Shown: piece after piece, positions 39,076 to 48,145 of the stretch
Position numbering within the stretch: position 1 is the stretch's first letter
Layout: each line of letters starts with the position of its first letter
Assembly: GCF_014874095.1 (NCBI RefSeq)
Contig: NZ_JADBEB010000001.1
Span: forward strand, 1,302,001 to 1,366,000
Origin: Plantactinospora soyae
Lineage (GTDB): Bacteria > Actinomycetota > Actinomycetes > Mycobacteriales > Micromonosporaceae
DNA length: 64,000 bases
Direction: 5' to 3'
Position numbers and translations under genes: made by a program
The notes under the pieces: generated by a model
The model's input: only the letters and a program-made list of their open reading frames with translations
Database searches by the model: none
What the model was told of the DNA's origin: nothing

Positions 39076-42000
39076 TCACTGGCGGCGGCGGGCGTTCGCC
39101 TGGATCGCGGCTCGCCGGCGTCGGCCGCGGGCGTCGGCCGCGGCCTCGGGATCATTGCCGTCGCCGGCCGCTTCCGAGGGCGCCACCACCGGGACGGTCC
39201 CGGCATCGCCGAGCCCGGCGGCGAATTCGGCAATGGTGGGTCGGGCGAAGATGTCCGCCAGCCGCACCTCCTGCCGCAACCGGACCGCGAGCAGCACCTG
39301 CAGGCGCGCGGCCCGTAGCGAGTCGCCGCCGGCATCGAAGAAGTTGGTGCGCCGGCCGACCGCCCGGCCGTCGAGCACGTCCCGCCATGCCTGGGCGACC
39401 AGCCGCTCCAACCCTTCCCGGGGCGGCGCTTCGTCGTCGACGGCCACTGCTCCAGGCACCGGTAGTCGAGCCCGGTCGACCTTGTTGCTCCGGGTGCGGG
39501 GCAGGGCGTCCAGGAGCACCACCGTGTCCGGCACCGCGGCCGCCGGCAGCTGAGCCGCCAGATGGTCACGCAGCCGCGCCGGCATGTCGCCGGGCGAGGT
39601 CCCGTCCGCCAGCACCGCGTAGCCGACCAGCCGGAGCACATCGGTCCCGTGCACAGTCGCGGCGGCCTCGCGGACCATCGGGTGGGCCCCGAGAAGCGCC
39701 TCAACCGCACTGAGCTCGACCCGGTTGCCCCGGATCTTCACCTGGCTGTCAGTCCGCCCGGCGAACGCGAGCTCACCGGTGGGCAGGTACGAGCCGAGGT
39801 CGCCGGTCCGGTACAGCCGGCCGCCGGAACGCCAGGGATCCGGTGGATAGGCCCGCTCGGTTTCCGCCGGGCGGCGATGGTACGTCCCGGCGAGCAGGTC
39901 GCTGCGCAGGTGGATCTCGCCGGTGACCCCGACGGGGCAGGGCCGGCCGTGCCGGTCGAGAACCAGCGCCTGCCGGCCCGGGATCGGCGTCCCGATCGGA
40001 ACCGATCCGGCGAAGTTCTCGTCATCGGCGATCTCCCGATGGGTGGCGAGGATACATTCGGTCGGGCCGTAGAGATTGTGCAGCCGGGGCCGGGCCCGCC
40101 GGTTCCGCCAGCGCCGGACCAGCCCGACCGGCAGTACTTCCCCGGCCAGCAGGACGTGGGCGAGGTCGGGCAGGTCGCCCCCGGTGGCGTCGAGTGCGTC
40201 GGTGATCATGGCGAAGAACGCCGGTATCGTCTGCAGCTGGGAGACCCGCTCGGCCCGCAGCCAGGTCACCATGGCCAGGGGATCGCGGCGGATCTCCTCC
40301 GGCGGAACGCAGAGCACGGCGCCCGCGGTCAGTGCCGCGAAGACCTCGGTGTACGCGGCGTCGTAGGTGAACGGCGCCCACTGAGCCACCCGGCTGCCAA
40401 GCCCGATCCCGAAGCGCTCCCGCTGCCACGCGGCGAACTGCGCGAACGCGGCATGTGACAGCACGATGCCCTTCGGTTCGCCGGTGGAGCCGGAGGTATA
40501 GACCAGGCAGAGCGGGTCACCGGGACGGACCGGCGCCGGTTCGGCCGCCGGGGAATCGCCGGCGGCGTCCGGCATCATCACGACGCGCTCCCCGCCGAAC
40601 CGGGCGGTCTCCGGCTGCCACAACCCCGGGTGCGCGGCCAGTGCCGGCCCGGACGCCAGTACGCAGGCCGGTTCGGCGTCGCGCAGGAGAGTGGTCAGGC
40701 GCACGTCCGGGTCGGCCGGGTCGAGCACGGCGAAGGCCGCGCCGGCCCTGGCGATCCCGATGATCGCAGCGGTCTGGGCGGGCCCGGTGGGCAGCAGCAC
40801 CGACACGAACCGGCCCGCGACCGGGCCCGTCCGGGTGAGCGCCGCAGCAACGCCGTTGCTCCACCGCTCCAGTTCGCCGTAGCCGACCACCGTGCCGGCG
40901 TATCGGATCGCGGGCTGTTCCGGCACTGGACCATCGGCTTTCCGGGACACTGCGGCGGCACCGCGCCGCAGGGCCGCGAACACGGTGCCGGCCTGGTCGC
41001 GCTCGACGCCCGGCGGCAGCACGGGCTGTGGCGGCGCAACCGGGTCACCGCCGAGGTCGACCCCGTCCAGCAACGCCTCCGGATCAGCGAGAACGGCCGC
41101 GAGCAGCTTGTCGAAGTGCGTCCAGAAGCGGGTCGCGAAGTCCGCACTGAACCGGCCGGTCGCGTACTCCAACTGACCGGTCAGCCGGTCCGAGTGCTCG
41201 TCCAGGGCGAGGGTGAGCTCGTACTTGGCGGTTGGCAGATCCACCCGCCGGAGCAGGCCGGGGGTCCCACCGAAGTCCAGCCTCTCCGGCGGCGCCTGGC
41301 CAAGCACCAGCATGGCCTGCACCAGCGCGGGCCGGGTGAGGTCACGGTCCAGGTTCAGCTCGGTGACCAACCGGTCGAACGGCACGAGGGCGTGGTCGAG
41401 GTCGGTCGCCAGCGACTCGGCGAGGGCCGGTATCAGCTCCGCGAAGCGCTGTCCGCCGGTCAGCCGGACGCGCACCGGCAGGGTGTTCATGAGCAGCCCG
41501 ATCACCGCGTCGACGTCCGGCCGGCCGCGGTTGGCCACCGGCACCCCGACCACCACGTCGTCGCTGCCGGCGTACCGTCCCAGCAGTGTGGCGAACACAC
41601 CGAGCAGCACGGTGAACGGCGTGGCCCGCAGCCGGGCGGCCACCTCCCGCAGCGACGCGGTCCGGTCGGGTGGCACGTCCACGGCGAGGCTGCTCCCGGC
41701 CCAGAGCCGCGCGTCCCCCTCGGGCTGCGGCTCGCGGGGCAGGCCGAGCGTCCCGGAATATCCCGCCAGCCGACGTGTCCAGTAGGCGAGTTCGGCGCCG
41801 CGGGCAGCGGCCTGCCTCGTCGCGTTATCTGCCCTGGCGTGCCCGATGAAGTCGAGCTGCGGCGGGGGCAGCGGATCACCGCCGAGCCGCGCCGCGTAGA
41901 GCCGGGGCAGCTCCCGTAGGGCAACGCCCACCGACCAGCCGTCGACCGCGATGTGGTGGGCCGCGATCAGCAGGGTCCGGCGGCCGCCCGGCAGGTCGAG

Positions 42001-45000
42001 CAGGACCACCCGGATCAGCGGTCCGGTGTGCAGGTCGAACGGTCTGGTCGCGGCCGTGGCCACCGCCTCGTCGAGTCGGTCCGGCAGGTCGGCAGGCGTC
42101 AACCCGCGCAAATCCACGGACTCCACCGGTACCGGCACGGCGGGCCGGTGCACAAGCACGGGCTCGTCGCCGACGAGCTCACAGCGGGCCGCCAGGACCG
42201 GGTGCCGGTCACACAGATCGGCCACCGCCCCGGCGAGCGCCGCCGATTCGATCGGCCCGGTGAGGTCGCAGCGCGCCACGAGGTGGTAGGCGGCCGATTC
42301 CGGTACGAGCCGATGCAGCAGCCAGAACTGCCGTTGCTGGTCGGTCAGCGGCACCGGCGCGGCCGGGTCCGAGACGGAATCCGAGGACGCCAGCGGATCC
42401 GGGCCGGGTGCGACATTCCCCGCCGTCCGCGAGAGGTCGGCATACCGGGCGAGCGCGGCGACGCTCGGCTCCCGGTAGAAGGCCGCGAGCGACGGCGCGT
42501 GCCCGGTTGCCGCGGCGACCTCGGCGAGCAGCCGGGTAGCGGCGATGGAGGTACCGCCCACCGCGAGGAAGTCGTCGGTCACCCCGACCTGTTCGACCGG
42601 GATACCGATGGCCCTCGCCCACAGCGCCGCGACCGTCCGCTCGCCGACGGTGCGCGCCGCCACCCGGTCGGTCTGCGCGTCGAGACCTTCGGCCATGCGG
42701 GCGAGCGCGGGCCGGTCCACCTTGCCGCTCACGTTCAGCGGCAAGGTGGACCGGAACGTGAGGATCGGCGGCACCACAGCCGCGGCGAGCCGCTCGCCGA
42801 GGTGCCGTCGCAGCGCCGGAGCCAGTGTCGAGGGTTTGCCGTCCGGCGCTGCGGACCCGGATGCGTCGTCACGGGGAACCACGAACGCCACCAGCCGGGG
42901 CCGGTCCCCGGATCGGTCCACCAGGACGACAGCCTGCCGCACCGCGGGATGCGCGAGCAGCGTGGCCTCGATCTCGCCGAGCTCCACCCGGTGTCCGTTG
43001 ATCTTCACCTGCTGGTCGATCCGGCCGAGGACGACCAGGCGGCCGTCCGGGAGGTACCGAGCCAGATCGCCGGTGCGATACACGGTGCCGCCGGCGGGGT
43101 CGACCGGGTCGGGTACGAACGCGGCCGCGGTCAGGTCGGGTCGCCGCCAGTACCCGGCCGTGACCCCGGCACCACCGATGATGAGCTCGCCGACGGCACC
43201 TCGTGGCACCAGTTCGTCATTCGGGCCCAGCAGATAGCAGACCGTGCTGCCGACCGGCCGGCCCACGGTGACCGGCTCGTCGGGATGGACCCGGCCGGCG
43301 GTTGACCAGATCGTCGTCTCCGTCGGACCGTAGAGGTTCCAGACCTCCGCGCAGCTGGCGAGTAGCCGGCGGGCCAGGTGCGGTTCGAGGGCCTCGCCGC
43401 CGCAGAACGCGCGCAGACCGGCACGGCCTCCGTCGGACCCCGGATCGGCCGCGGCGGGCCAGCCGGCGTCGAGCAGGCCGCGCCACAGCGACGGGGTGGC
43501 CTGCATGACCGTGGCACCGCTGTCTCGCAGCAGGGCCGCGAGCGCTGCGGGGTCGCGGCCCACCCCGTCGGGCGCCACGACCACCCGGCCTCCGGCCACG
43601 AGCGGCCCGAACAGCTCCAGGATGGAAATATCGAACGTGATCGAGGTGACCGCTACCAGGGTGTCGCTCGCCGACAGGCCGGGCGCCGCCGTGGCGATGC
43701 TGTGCAGCAGGTTCGCCACGCCGCTGTGCGGGACGGCCACGCCCTTGGGCCGACCGGTCGAGCCGGAGGTGTACATGAGGTACGCGAGCGCGTCCGGGGC
43801 CGGGCCGTCCGGGAACGGCACCGGCGTCAGGTCGTTGCCGCCCGGCGTGGTGAGCGCCTCGATCGGAGCCGTCGCCGGGTGGTGTCCGGCACCGGCCGGC
43901 CCATCGTCGGTGATCAGCAACGCCGGGGCGCTGTCGTCGAGGATCTGTCCGGCGCGTCCTGCCGGCAGCGCGTCGTCCAGCGGTACGAGCACCGCCCCGG
44001 CCCGCCAGATCCCGATGATCAGAGGGACCAGGCAAGCGGTACGCCGCCCCCGCAGGGCGACACGGTCGCCGGGTCGCACGTCGTAGGTGCCGACGAGCCG
44101 GCGCGCCACACGGTCGGCCAGGTCATCGACGTCCGCCCGGGTGAGGACGGTACCGCCGGAGATCACCGCCGGCGCGGTCGGGGCGGCGGCCACGAGCATC
44201 CGCAGGGCGGCCGGGACCGCACGGTACGGGGGCTCGGTGGTAGCCGAGCGGTTGAAGTCGACCAGCAACTGCCGCCGCGCGGCCAGCGACAGCACATTGA
44301 GGTCGGCCAGCGGCCGTGCCGGGTCGGCGGCCGCCGCAGCCAGCAGGTCACTGAGCGCGTCGAGCAGCTCGGTGGCGGTCTCCCGGGCGAGCAGCCGGGT
44401 GCTGTACTCCAGCCGCAGGTCCAGCCCCCCGTCGACGTCCGGGCGGCAGAAGAGCGAGACGTCGTACTTGGCCGTGCCGCTGTGCACAGGCACCGGGCGG
44501 CTCACCGTGCCCGGTAGGGTCAGCATCGCCGGCGGCCCGCTGTGGAATACCAGCATCGACTGGAACAGCGGAGTCCGCCCACCCCCGGTACCGAGTTGTT
44601 CCACCAGCAGGTCGAACGGAACATCCCGGTGCCGGATGTCGTCGCGCAGCCGGTCGCGTACCGCCCGCAACGCCTGCCGGAACGTGAGTTTTCCCGCGAG
44701 GTCCACCCGGTGCGCCACCAGGTTGAGCAGCGGCCCGAGCACGGTGGCCAGCCCGGATCCGCCCCGCACGGCCGCCGGCACCCCGATAACCAGGTCATCC
44801 TGGCCGGTGTAGCGCCGCAGCACGGCCGCGAACCCGGTGAGGACGACCGCCGGGAGGGTCGCCAGCTCGCCACGGCCGAGGGCGGTCAGCGCGCCCACCA
44901 GCGACGCCGGGAGGCCGGTCGACCTCACCTCCCCGGCCATCCCTGACCCGTCGAAGGCGGGCCGGGCGCCCGCTCCCACTTCGTCCGGCAGCGCCAGCAC

Positions 45001-45636
45001 CGGCAGTGGACCGGATAGCCGCTGGCGCCAGTAGCCGAGGTCTGGTTCGGGGCGATTACGCTCGCTCTCAGCGACGTCGCCGAAGTCCAGAAATGCGTCC
45101 GCGCCGACGTTGCCGGCGTCCACCGCGGCTCCTGTCTCCACGGCGTACCGGGCGCTCAGCTGCCGCAGGAACACCCCGAACGCCCACGCGTCGACGATGA
45201 GGTGGTGCGCCACGAACAGCACGACGTGCCGGTCCGGGGCGAACCGAAACAGGTGCGTGCGCACCAGCGGCGGTCGATCGAGGTGGAACGGTTCGACCAC
45301 GGCCTGCCCGAGCGCCTCGGTGAGCCGGTCGGCGCCGGCCCCGATAAGGTCGCTCCGGTACACCACCGGTTCCACCCGATCGGCGAAGTGCTGCCGGCCC
45401 TCCCCGTCCAGGCCCTGCCGGATCGCGCAGCGCATCACATCGTGACGAGCCGTGAGGTAAGCCAGCGCACGGACCAGCGCTTCCCCGTCCAGCGGGCCGT
45501 CCACCTGGTACGCCGCGGCCTCGTTGTGCAGCGCGGTGCCCGGCACCAGCTGCTCGGCCCGCCAGATCGCAAGCTGGGCGTAGGACAGCGGAGCCGAGGT
45601 ACGGCGAGTCCGGCCGTTGGCCGTCACGTCATCCAT
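39076..45636 (-). CDS. Two-module NRPS C-A-PCP-C-A-PCP
   Basis: 2186 aa. C1 is at ~15-450 (HHLIVDAW at 144; Ala instead of Gly after the Asp). A1 is at ~480-985, with pocket D-I-L-Q-F-G-L-I-W-K, one step from a standard glycine code. PCP1 is GGTSIAAT. C2 is at ~1110-1540 with intact HHIAVDG. A2 is at ~1565-2055, with pocket read as D-A-T-Q-L-A-L-L-A-K, unassigned; its A4 segment FTYDAAYTEVF is unusual. PCP2 is AGGDSLRAAR. There is no epimerisation domain, so any D residue would have to come from a free D-amino acid or a dual C domain. The ATG overlaps the loading didomain stop (TGATG). The last ~20 residues are Arg-rich and precede an acidic-headed PKS, suggesting a docking pair. Confidence 0.94.
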   Translation of the reverse strand: MDDVTANGRTRRTSAPLSYAQLAIWRAEQLVPGTALHNEAAAYQVDGPLDGEALVRALAYLTARHDVMRCAIRQGLDGEGRQHFADRVEPVVYRSDLIGAGADRLTEALGQAVVEPFHLDRPPLVRTHLFRFAPDRHVVLFVAHHLIVDAWAFGVFLRQLSARYAVETGAAVDAGNVGADAFLDFGDVAESERNRPEPDLGYWRQRLSGPLPVLALPDEVGAGARPAFDGSGMAGEVRSTGLPASLVGALTALGRGELATLPAVVLTGFAAVLRRYTGQDDLVIGVPAAVRGGSGLATVLGPLLNLVAHRVDLAGKLTFRQALRAVRDRLRDDIRHRDVPFDLLVEQLGTGGGRTPLFQSMLVFHSGPPAMLTLPGTVSRPVPVHSGTAKYDVSLFCRPDVDGGLDLRLEYSTRLLARETATELLDALSDLLAAAAADPARPLADLNVLSLAARRQLLVDFNRSATTEPPYRAVPAALRMLVAAAPTAPAVISGGTVLTRADVDDLADRVARRLVGTYDVRPGDRVALRGRRTACLVPLIIGIWRAGAVLVPLDDALPAGRAGQILDDSAPALLITDDGPAGAGHHPATAPIEALTTPGGNDLTPVPFPDGPAPDALAYLMYTSGSTGRPKGVAVPHSGVANLLHSIATAAPGLSASDTLVAVTSITFDISILELFGPLVAGGRVVVAPDGVGRDPAALAALLRDSGATVMQATPSLWRGLLDAGWPAAADPGSDGGRAGLRAFCGGEALEPHLARRLLASCAEVWNLYGPTETTIWSTAGRVHPDEPVTVGRPVGSTVCYLLGPNDELVPRGAVGELIIGGAGVTAGYWRRPDLTAAAFVPDPVDPAGGTVYRTGDLARYLPDGRLVVLGRIDQQVKINGHRVELGEIEATLLAHPAVRQAVVLVDRSGDRPRLVAFVVPRDDASGSAAPDGKPSTLAPALRRHLGERLAAAVVPPILTFRSTLPLNVSGKVDRPALARMAEGLDAQTDRVAARTVGERTVAALWARAIGIPVEQVGVTDDFLAVGGTSIAATRLLAEVAAATGHAPSLAAFYREPSVAALARYADLSRTAGNVAPGPDPLASSDSVSDPAAPVPLTDQQRQFWLLHRLVPESAAYHLVARCDLTGPIESAALAGAVADLCDRHPVLAARCELVGDEPVLVHRPAVPVPVESVDLRGLTPADLPDRLDEAVATAATRPFDLHTGPLIRVVLLDLPGGRRTLLIAAHHIAVDGWSVGVALRELPRLYAARLGGDPLPPPQLDFIGHARADNATRQAAARGAELAYWTRRLAGYSGTLGLPREPQPEGDARLWAGSSLAVDVPPDRTASLREVAARLRATPFTVLLGVFATLLGRYAGSDDVVVGVPVANRGRPDVDAVIGLLMNTLPVRVRLTGGQRFAELIPALAESLATDLDHALVPFDRLVTELNLDRDLTRPALVQAMLVLGQAPPERLDFGGTPGLLRRVDLPTAKYELTLALDEHSDRLTGQLEYATGRFSADFATRFWTHFDKLLAAVLADPEALLDGVDLGGDPVAPPQPVLPPGVERDQAGTVFAALRRGAAAVSRKADGPVPEQPAIRYAGTVVGYGELERWSNGVAAALTRTGPVAGRFVSVLLPTGPAQTAAIIGIARAGAAFAVLDPADPDVRLTTLLRDAEPACVLASGPALAAHPGLWQPETARFGGERVVMMPDAAGDSPAAEPAPVRPGDPLCLVYTSGSTGEPKGIVLSHAAFAQFAAWQRERFGIGLGSRVAQWAPFTYDAAYTEVFAALTAGAVLCVPPEEIRRDPLAMVTWLRAERVSQLQTIPAFFAMITDALDATGGDLPDLAHVLLAGEVLPVGLVRRWRNRRARPRLHNLYGPTECILATHREIADDENFAGSVPIGTPIPGRQALVLDRHGRPCPVGVTGEIHLRSDLLAGTYHRRPAETERAYPPDPWRSGGRLYRTGDLGSYLPTGELAFAGRTDSQVKIRGNRVELSAVEALLGAHPMVREAAATVHGTDVLRLVGYAVLADGTSPGDMPARLRDHLAAQLPAAAVPDTVVLLDALPRTRSNKVDRARLPVPGAVAVDDEAPPREGLERLVAQAWRDVLDGRAVGRRTNFFDAGGDSLRAARLQVLLAVRLRQEVRLADIFARPTIAEFAAGLGDAGTVPVVAPSEAAGDGNDPEAAADARGRRRRAAIQANARRRQ

Positions 45637-47384
45637 CAGCGTTTCGCTGCCGTCGTCGTGGCGCCGATCGTCGCGGCCTCGACCGTTGTGGCCAGGCCGG
45701 CCACCGTCGGGTCGGCCATGAAGGCCCGCAGCGATACCTCGACGCCGAACCGGATGCGTACCCGGTCCAGCAGCCGCGCGGTGCGCAACGAATCCCCGCC
45801 GAGCAGCCCGAAGTCGTCATCCCGGCCGACGCGGGGAAGCCCGAGCAGCTCGCCGTAGATCTCTGCGAGCACGGTCTCCGCTCCGGGGCGGGGTGCGACG
45901 GTGTCCTCCGTGGCCCGCACCGCGGCCGGTGAGGGGAGCCGGCGGCGGTCGATCTTTCCCGAGAGCGTACGGGGCAGTACCGCCAGGCGCAGATACACCG
46001 CCGGACGGCAGGCGATCGGCAGTACGGCCGCCACATGTTCCCGGAGCACCTCGTCGGTGACCCCGTCGGCCACCAGGTAAGCGCACAACACCGGGTCGGC
46101 ATCGCCGTCGTCGTCGTCGACGAGCGCCACGCAGGCGTCGGTCACTCCCGGGCACCGGCGAAGCACGTCCTCGACCTCGCCGAGCTCCACCCGCACTCCG
46201 TTGACCTTCACCTGTTGATCACGCCGACCGAGGATCTCCAGCTCGCCGTCGGGTCGTAGCCGGCCGAGGTCGCCGGTCCGGTAGTGGTGCGGATCGACGA
46301 AGCCACCGGTGTACCCGTCGAGGTAGCCTCCCAGCCGGAACGGGGTAGCGATCTCCACCTCGCCGACCCGGTCGGTCGTCGGCCGACCGGACGCCATCAA
46401 CCGAACCGTCACGCCCGGCATCGGCCGGCCCACCGGTACGACGTCCGCATCCGCATCCGCCTTCGAGAGACGCCGGAACACCTTGGTCATCGTGGTCTCC
46501 GACGGCCCGTACAGGTTCACCAGCGGTACGCCGTCACCGGGCCCGCGGCACCACCAGGCCACGTCCGCGGGGCGGACCGCCTCACCCGCGAGCAGAACCG
46601 CGCGCAGGTCGGGCAGGCTGCCGGGGCCGAGTTCGACGGCTCGAAGAGTGCGCCACACCGTCGGCACGCAGTGCAGCACCGTGATGCGGTGCTCGCGCAG
46701 CCAGGCGGCCAGGGCGGCGCCGACGGGAACGGACTCCGCCGATATCGCGGATCCCCCGGCACACAGCGGCACGAGCGCATCGCGCAGGTAAGCGTCGAAC
46801 CCCGGGGAAGTCAGCATGGAGACCCGATCCTGGGCGTCCACCGCGAACTCGGCGATCTCCCAGTCCACGAAGTGCGCGACCGCCTCGAGACTGCCCACGA
46901 TCCCCTTCGGCCGGCCGGTGGTGCCCGAGGTGAAGTAGACATATCCGCGGTCGGCGGGTGCCTCGGCCGTCCACGGCCATGGCCCGGGTGCGACCGCATC
47001 GGCGTCGATCGTCCCGTCGTCCCGGCCAGCGGCGGCGAGAGCGGCCCGGCCGGCGGCGTCGGCAACCACAGCGGCCGGTTGTAGCTGGTCGACGAGCGCG
47101 GCCAGCCGAGCGGCGGGCTGACTCAGATCGATGGGAGCGAACCGGCGTCCCAGGCCGGCGGCGGCCAGGATCGTGGCGGTGACCAGCGCACGGTCGGCGC
47201 AGACAATGGACACCACGCCGTCGGGGTCAGAGCCCGCGCGATCGATCAGTTCCGCTCGGAGGCCGCCCGCCAGTTCGGCCAGGTTCCGGTGGGTCAGCAC
47301 CCGGTCCGGTGTCACCAGCGCCGGCTGGTCGCCGTGCTGCTGCACTCGCCCCGCCCAGCGGTCGAGGAGGTTCGGGTAGCTCAC
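45636..47384 (-). CDS. NRPS loading didomain A-PCP
   Basis: 582 aa. The adenylation domain has YFTSGTTGRPKG in place of the usual SGSTG, NLYGPSETT (A5), YRTGDLGRLRPDGELE (A7/A8) and TLSGKIDRR (A10). The PCP is near the C-terminus (LLGGDSLRTAR). It has no condensation domain, so it is the likely chain-initiating module. The pocket as I align it is D-A-R-H-L-A-L-M-T-K: Asp235 is kept, so a free alpha-amino acid is expected, and Arg at position 239 could hold a side-chain carboxylate. That would fit the neighbouring aspartate-related genes but is speculative. It starts with a GTG overlapping the racemase stop by 4 bp. An upstream acyl cap could be added by the free condensation protein. Confidence 0.92.
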   Translation of the reverse strand: MSYPNLLDRWAGRVQQHGDQPALVTPDRVLTHRNLAELAGGLRAELIDRAGSDPDGVVSIVCADRALVTATILAAAGLGRRFAPIDLSQPAARLAALVDQLQPAAVVADAAGRAALAAAGRDDGTIDADAVAPGPWPWTAEAPADRGYVYFTSGTTGRPKGIVGSLEAVAHFVDWEIAEFAVDAQDRVSMLTSPGFDAYLRDALVPLCAGGSAISAESVPVGAALAAWLREHRITVLHCVPTVWRTLRAVELGPGSLPDLRAVLLAGEAVRPADVAWWCRGPGDGVPLVNLYGPSETTMTKVFRRLSKADADADVVPVGRPMPGVTVRLMASGRPTTDRVGEVEIATPFRLGGYLDGYTGGFVDPHHYRTGDLGRLRPDGELEILGRRDQQVKVNGVRVELGEVEDVLRRCPGVTDACVALVDDDDGDADPVLCAYLVADGVTDEVLREHVAAVLPIACRPAVYLRLAVLPRTLSGKIDRRRLPSPAAVRATEDTVAPRPGAETVLAEIYGELLGLPRVGRDDDFGLLGGDSLRTARLLDRVRIRFGVEVSLRAFMADPTVAGLATTVEAATIGATTTAAKR

Positions 47385-48145
47385 AGTGCTCCGTTCCTGA
47401 TCCGGTCCGCGACGATGGCCAGCGGGTCGATCATGGGGAATTCGGCGGCGAGGCCGGCCTCCTCGGCGGCCCGGGCCACGAGATGCAGCTCGGTGCAGGC
47501 CGCCACCGCCGCCCGGGCCGGATAGCGGGCCTGCAACCGTCGCAGGAAATCCAGCCCGTCCAGCGGCCAGCCGCCTGTCTTGAGCCGGTAGATCTCCCGA
47601 TGCAGCGCGTCCTGGTCAGCCGGCTCCAGCCGAACCAATCGGTCACCGCCCGCGCCGAGACGGCTCGGGGCGAAGGTGCCGGCGCTGACCGCGCCACTGG
47701 TGCACAGCAGCAGATGCGGTTCCGTCGCCCGGCTGAGTTCATGGTCGATGACGTCAACCAGGGAGACGCAACGCTCGGTCAAATCGGCCGGCAGGTCGGC
47801 GAAGACGTGGTGGGCGGTGACGCAGGCGACAACCACGTAGACGGCTCCGGCGTCGACCAGTCGGCGTGCCGCGGTCTCCACCGCCCGGCGCAGCTCGTCG
47901 TACGCGCCGTTGTGGATGGCCGCGGTCCGGTCCACCACGGCCGGGTCGGAGTAGAGCAGAATCCGGGGGCCGTCCTGCTCACGGTCCCATAACCCACCGG
48001 AGTAGATCCCGCGCAGGAACTCGACCGACGCCAGTGGGCCCATCCCACCGACCACGCCTATCAACGGGTGGATCGGCGCCAGACGTCCGTTCCGGTCGCC
48101 GTCCACGACCAGGGCCGCCGTGGACTCGAACCTCAGCCCAGACAT
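47381..48145 (-). CDS. Aspartate/glutamate racemase-family protein
   Basis: 254 aa. PLP-independent Asp/Glu racemase fold with GVVGGMGPLAS near the N-terminus and the two catalytic cysteines, C108 (VACVTAHHVF) and C217 (AACTELHL). The first site differs from the usual CNTAH, with Val for Asn, so substrate or activity may have shifted. It starts with an ATG 13 bp inside the end of the asparagine synthetase gene and overlaps the loading didomain by 4 bp. It is therefore made together with the enzymes likely to use its product. It may supply D-Asp, D-Glu or a related D-amino acid to the assembly line, which has no E domain. The first ~25 residues are not conserved and an internal start is possible. 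Confidence 0.87.
   Translation of the reverse strand: MSGLRFESTAALVVDGDRNGRLAPIHPLIGVVGGMGPLASVEFLRGIYSGGLWDREQDGPRILLYSDPAVVDRTAAIHNGAYDELRRAVETAARRLVDAGAVYVVVACVTAHHVFADLPADLTERCVSLVDVIDHELSRATEPHLLLCTSGAVSAGTFAPSRLGAGGDRLVRLEPADQDALHREIYRLKTGGWPLDGLDFLRRLQARYPARAAVAACTELHLVARAAEEAGLAAEFPMIDPLAIVADRIRNGAL

Noticed and set aside
17200-47992. Many long plus-strand frames opposite the NRPS/PKS genes
   Set aside because: All mirror codon-position bias of the minus-strand modules; none shows a ribosome site or a recognisable protein.
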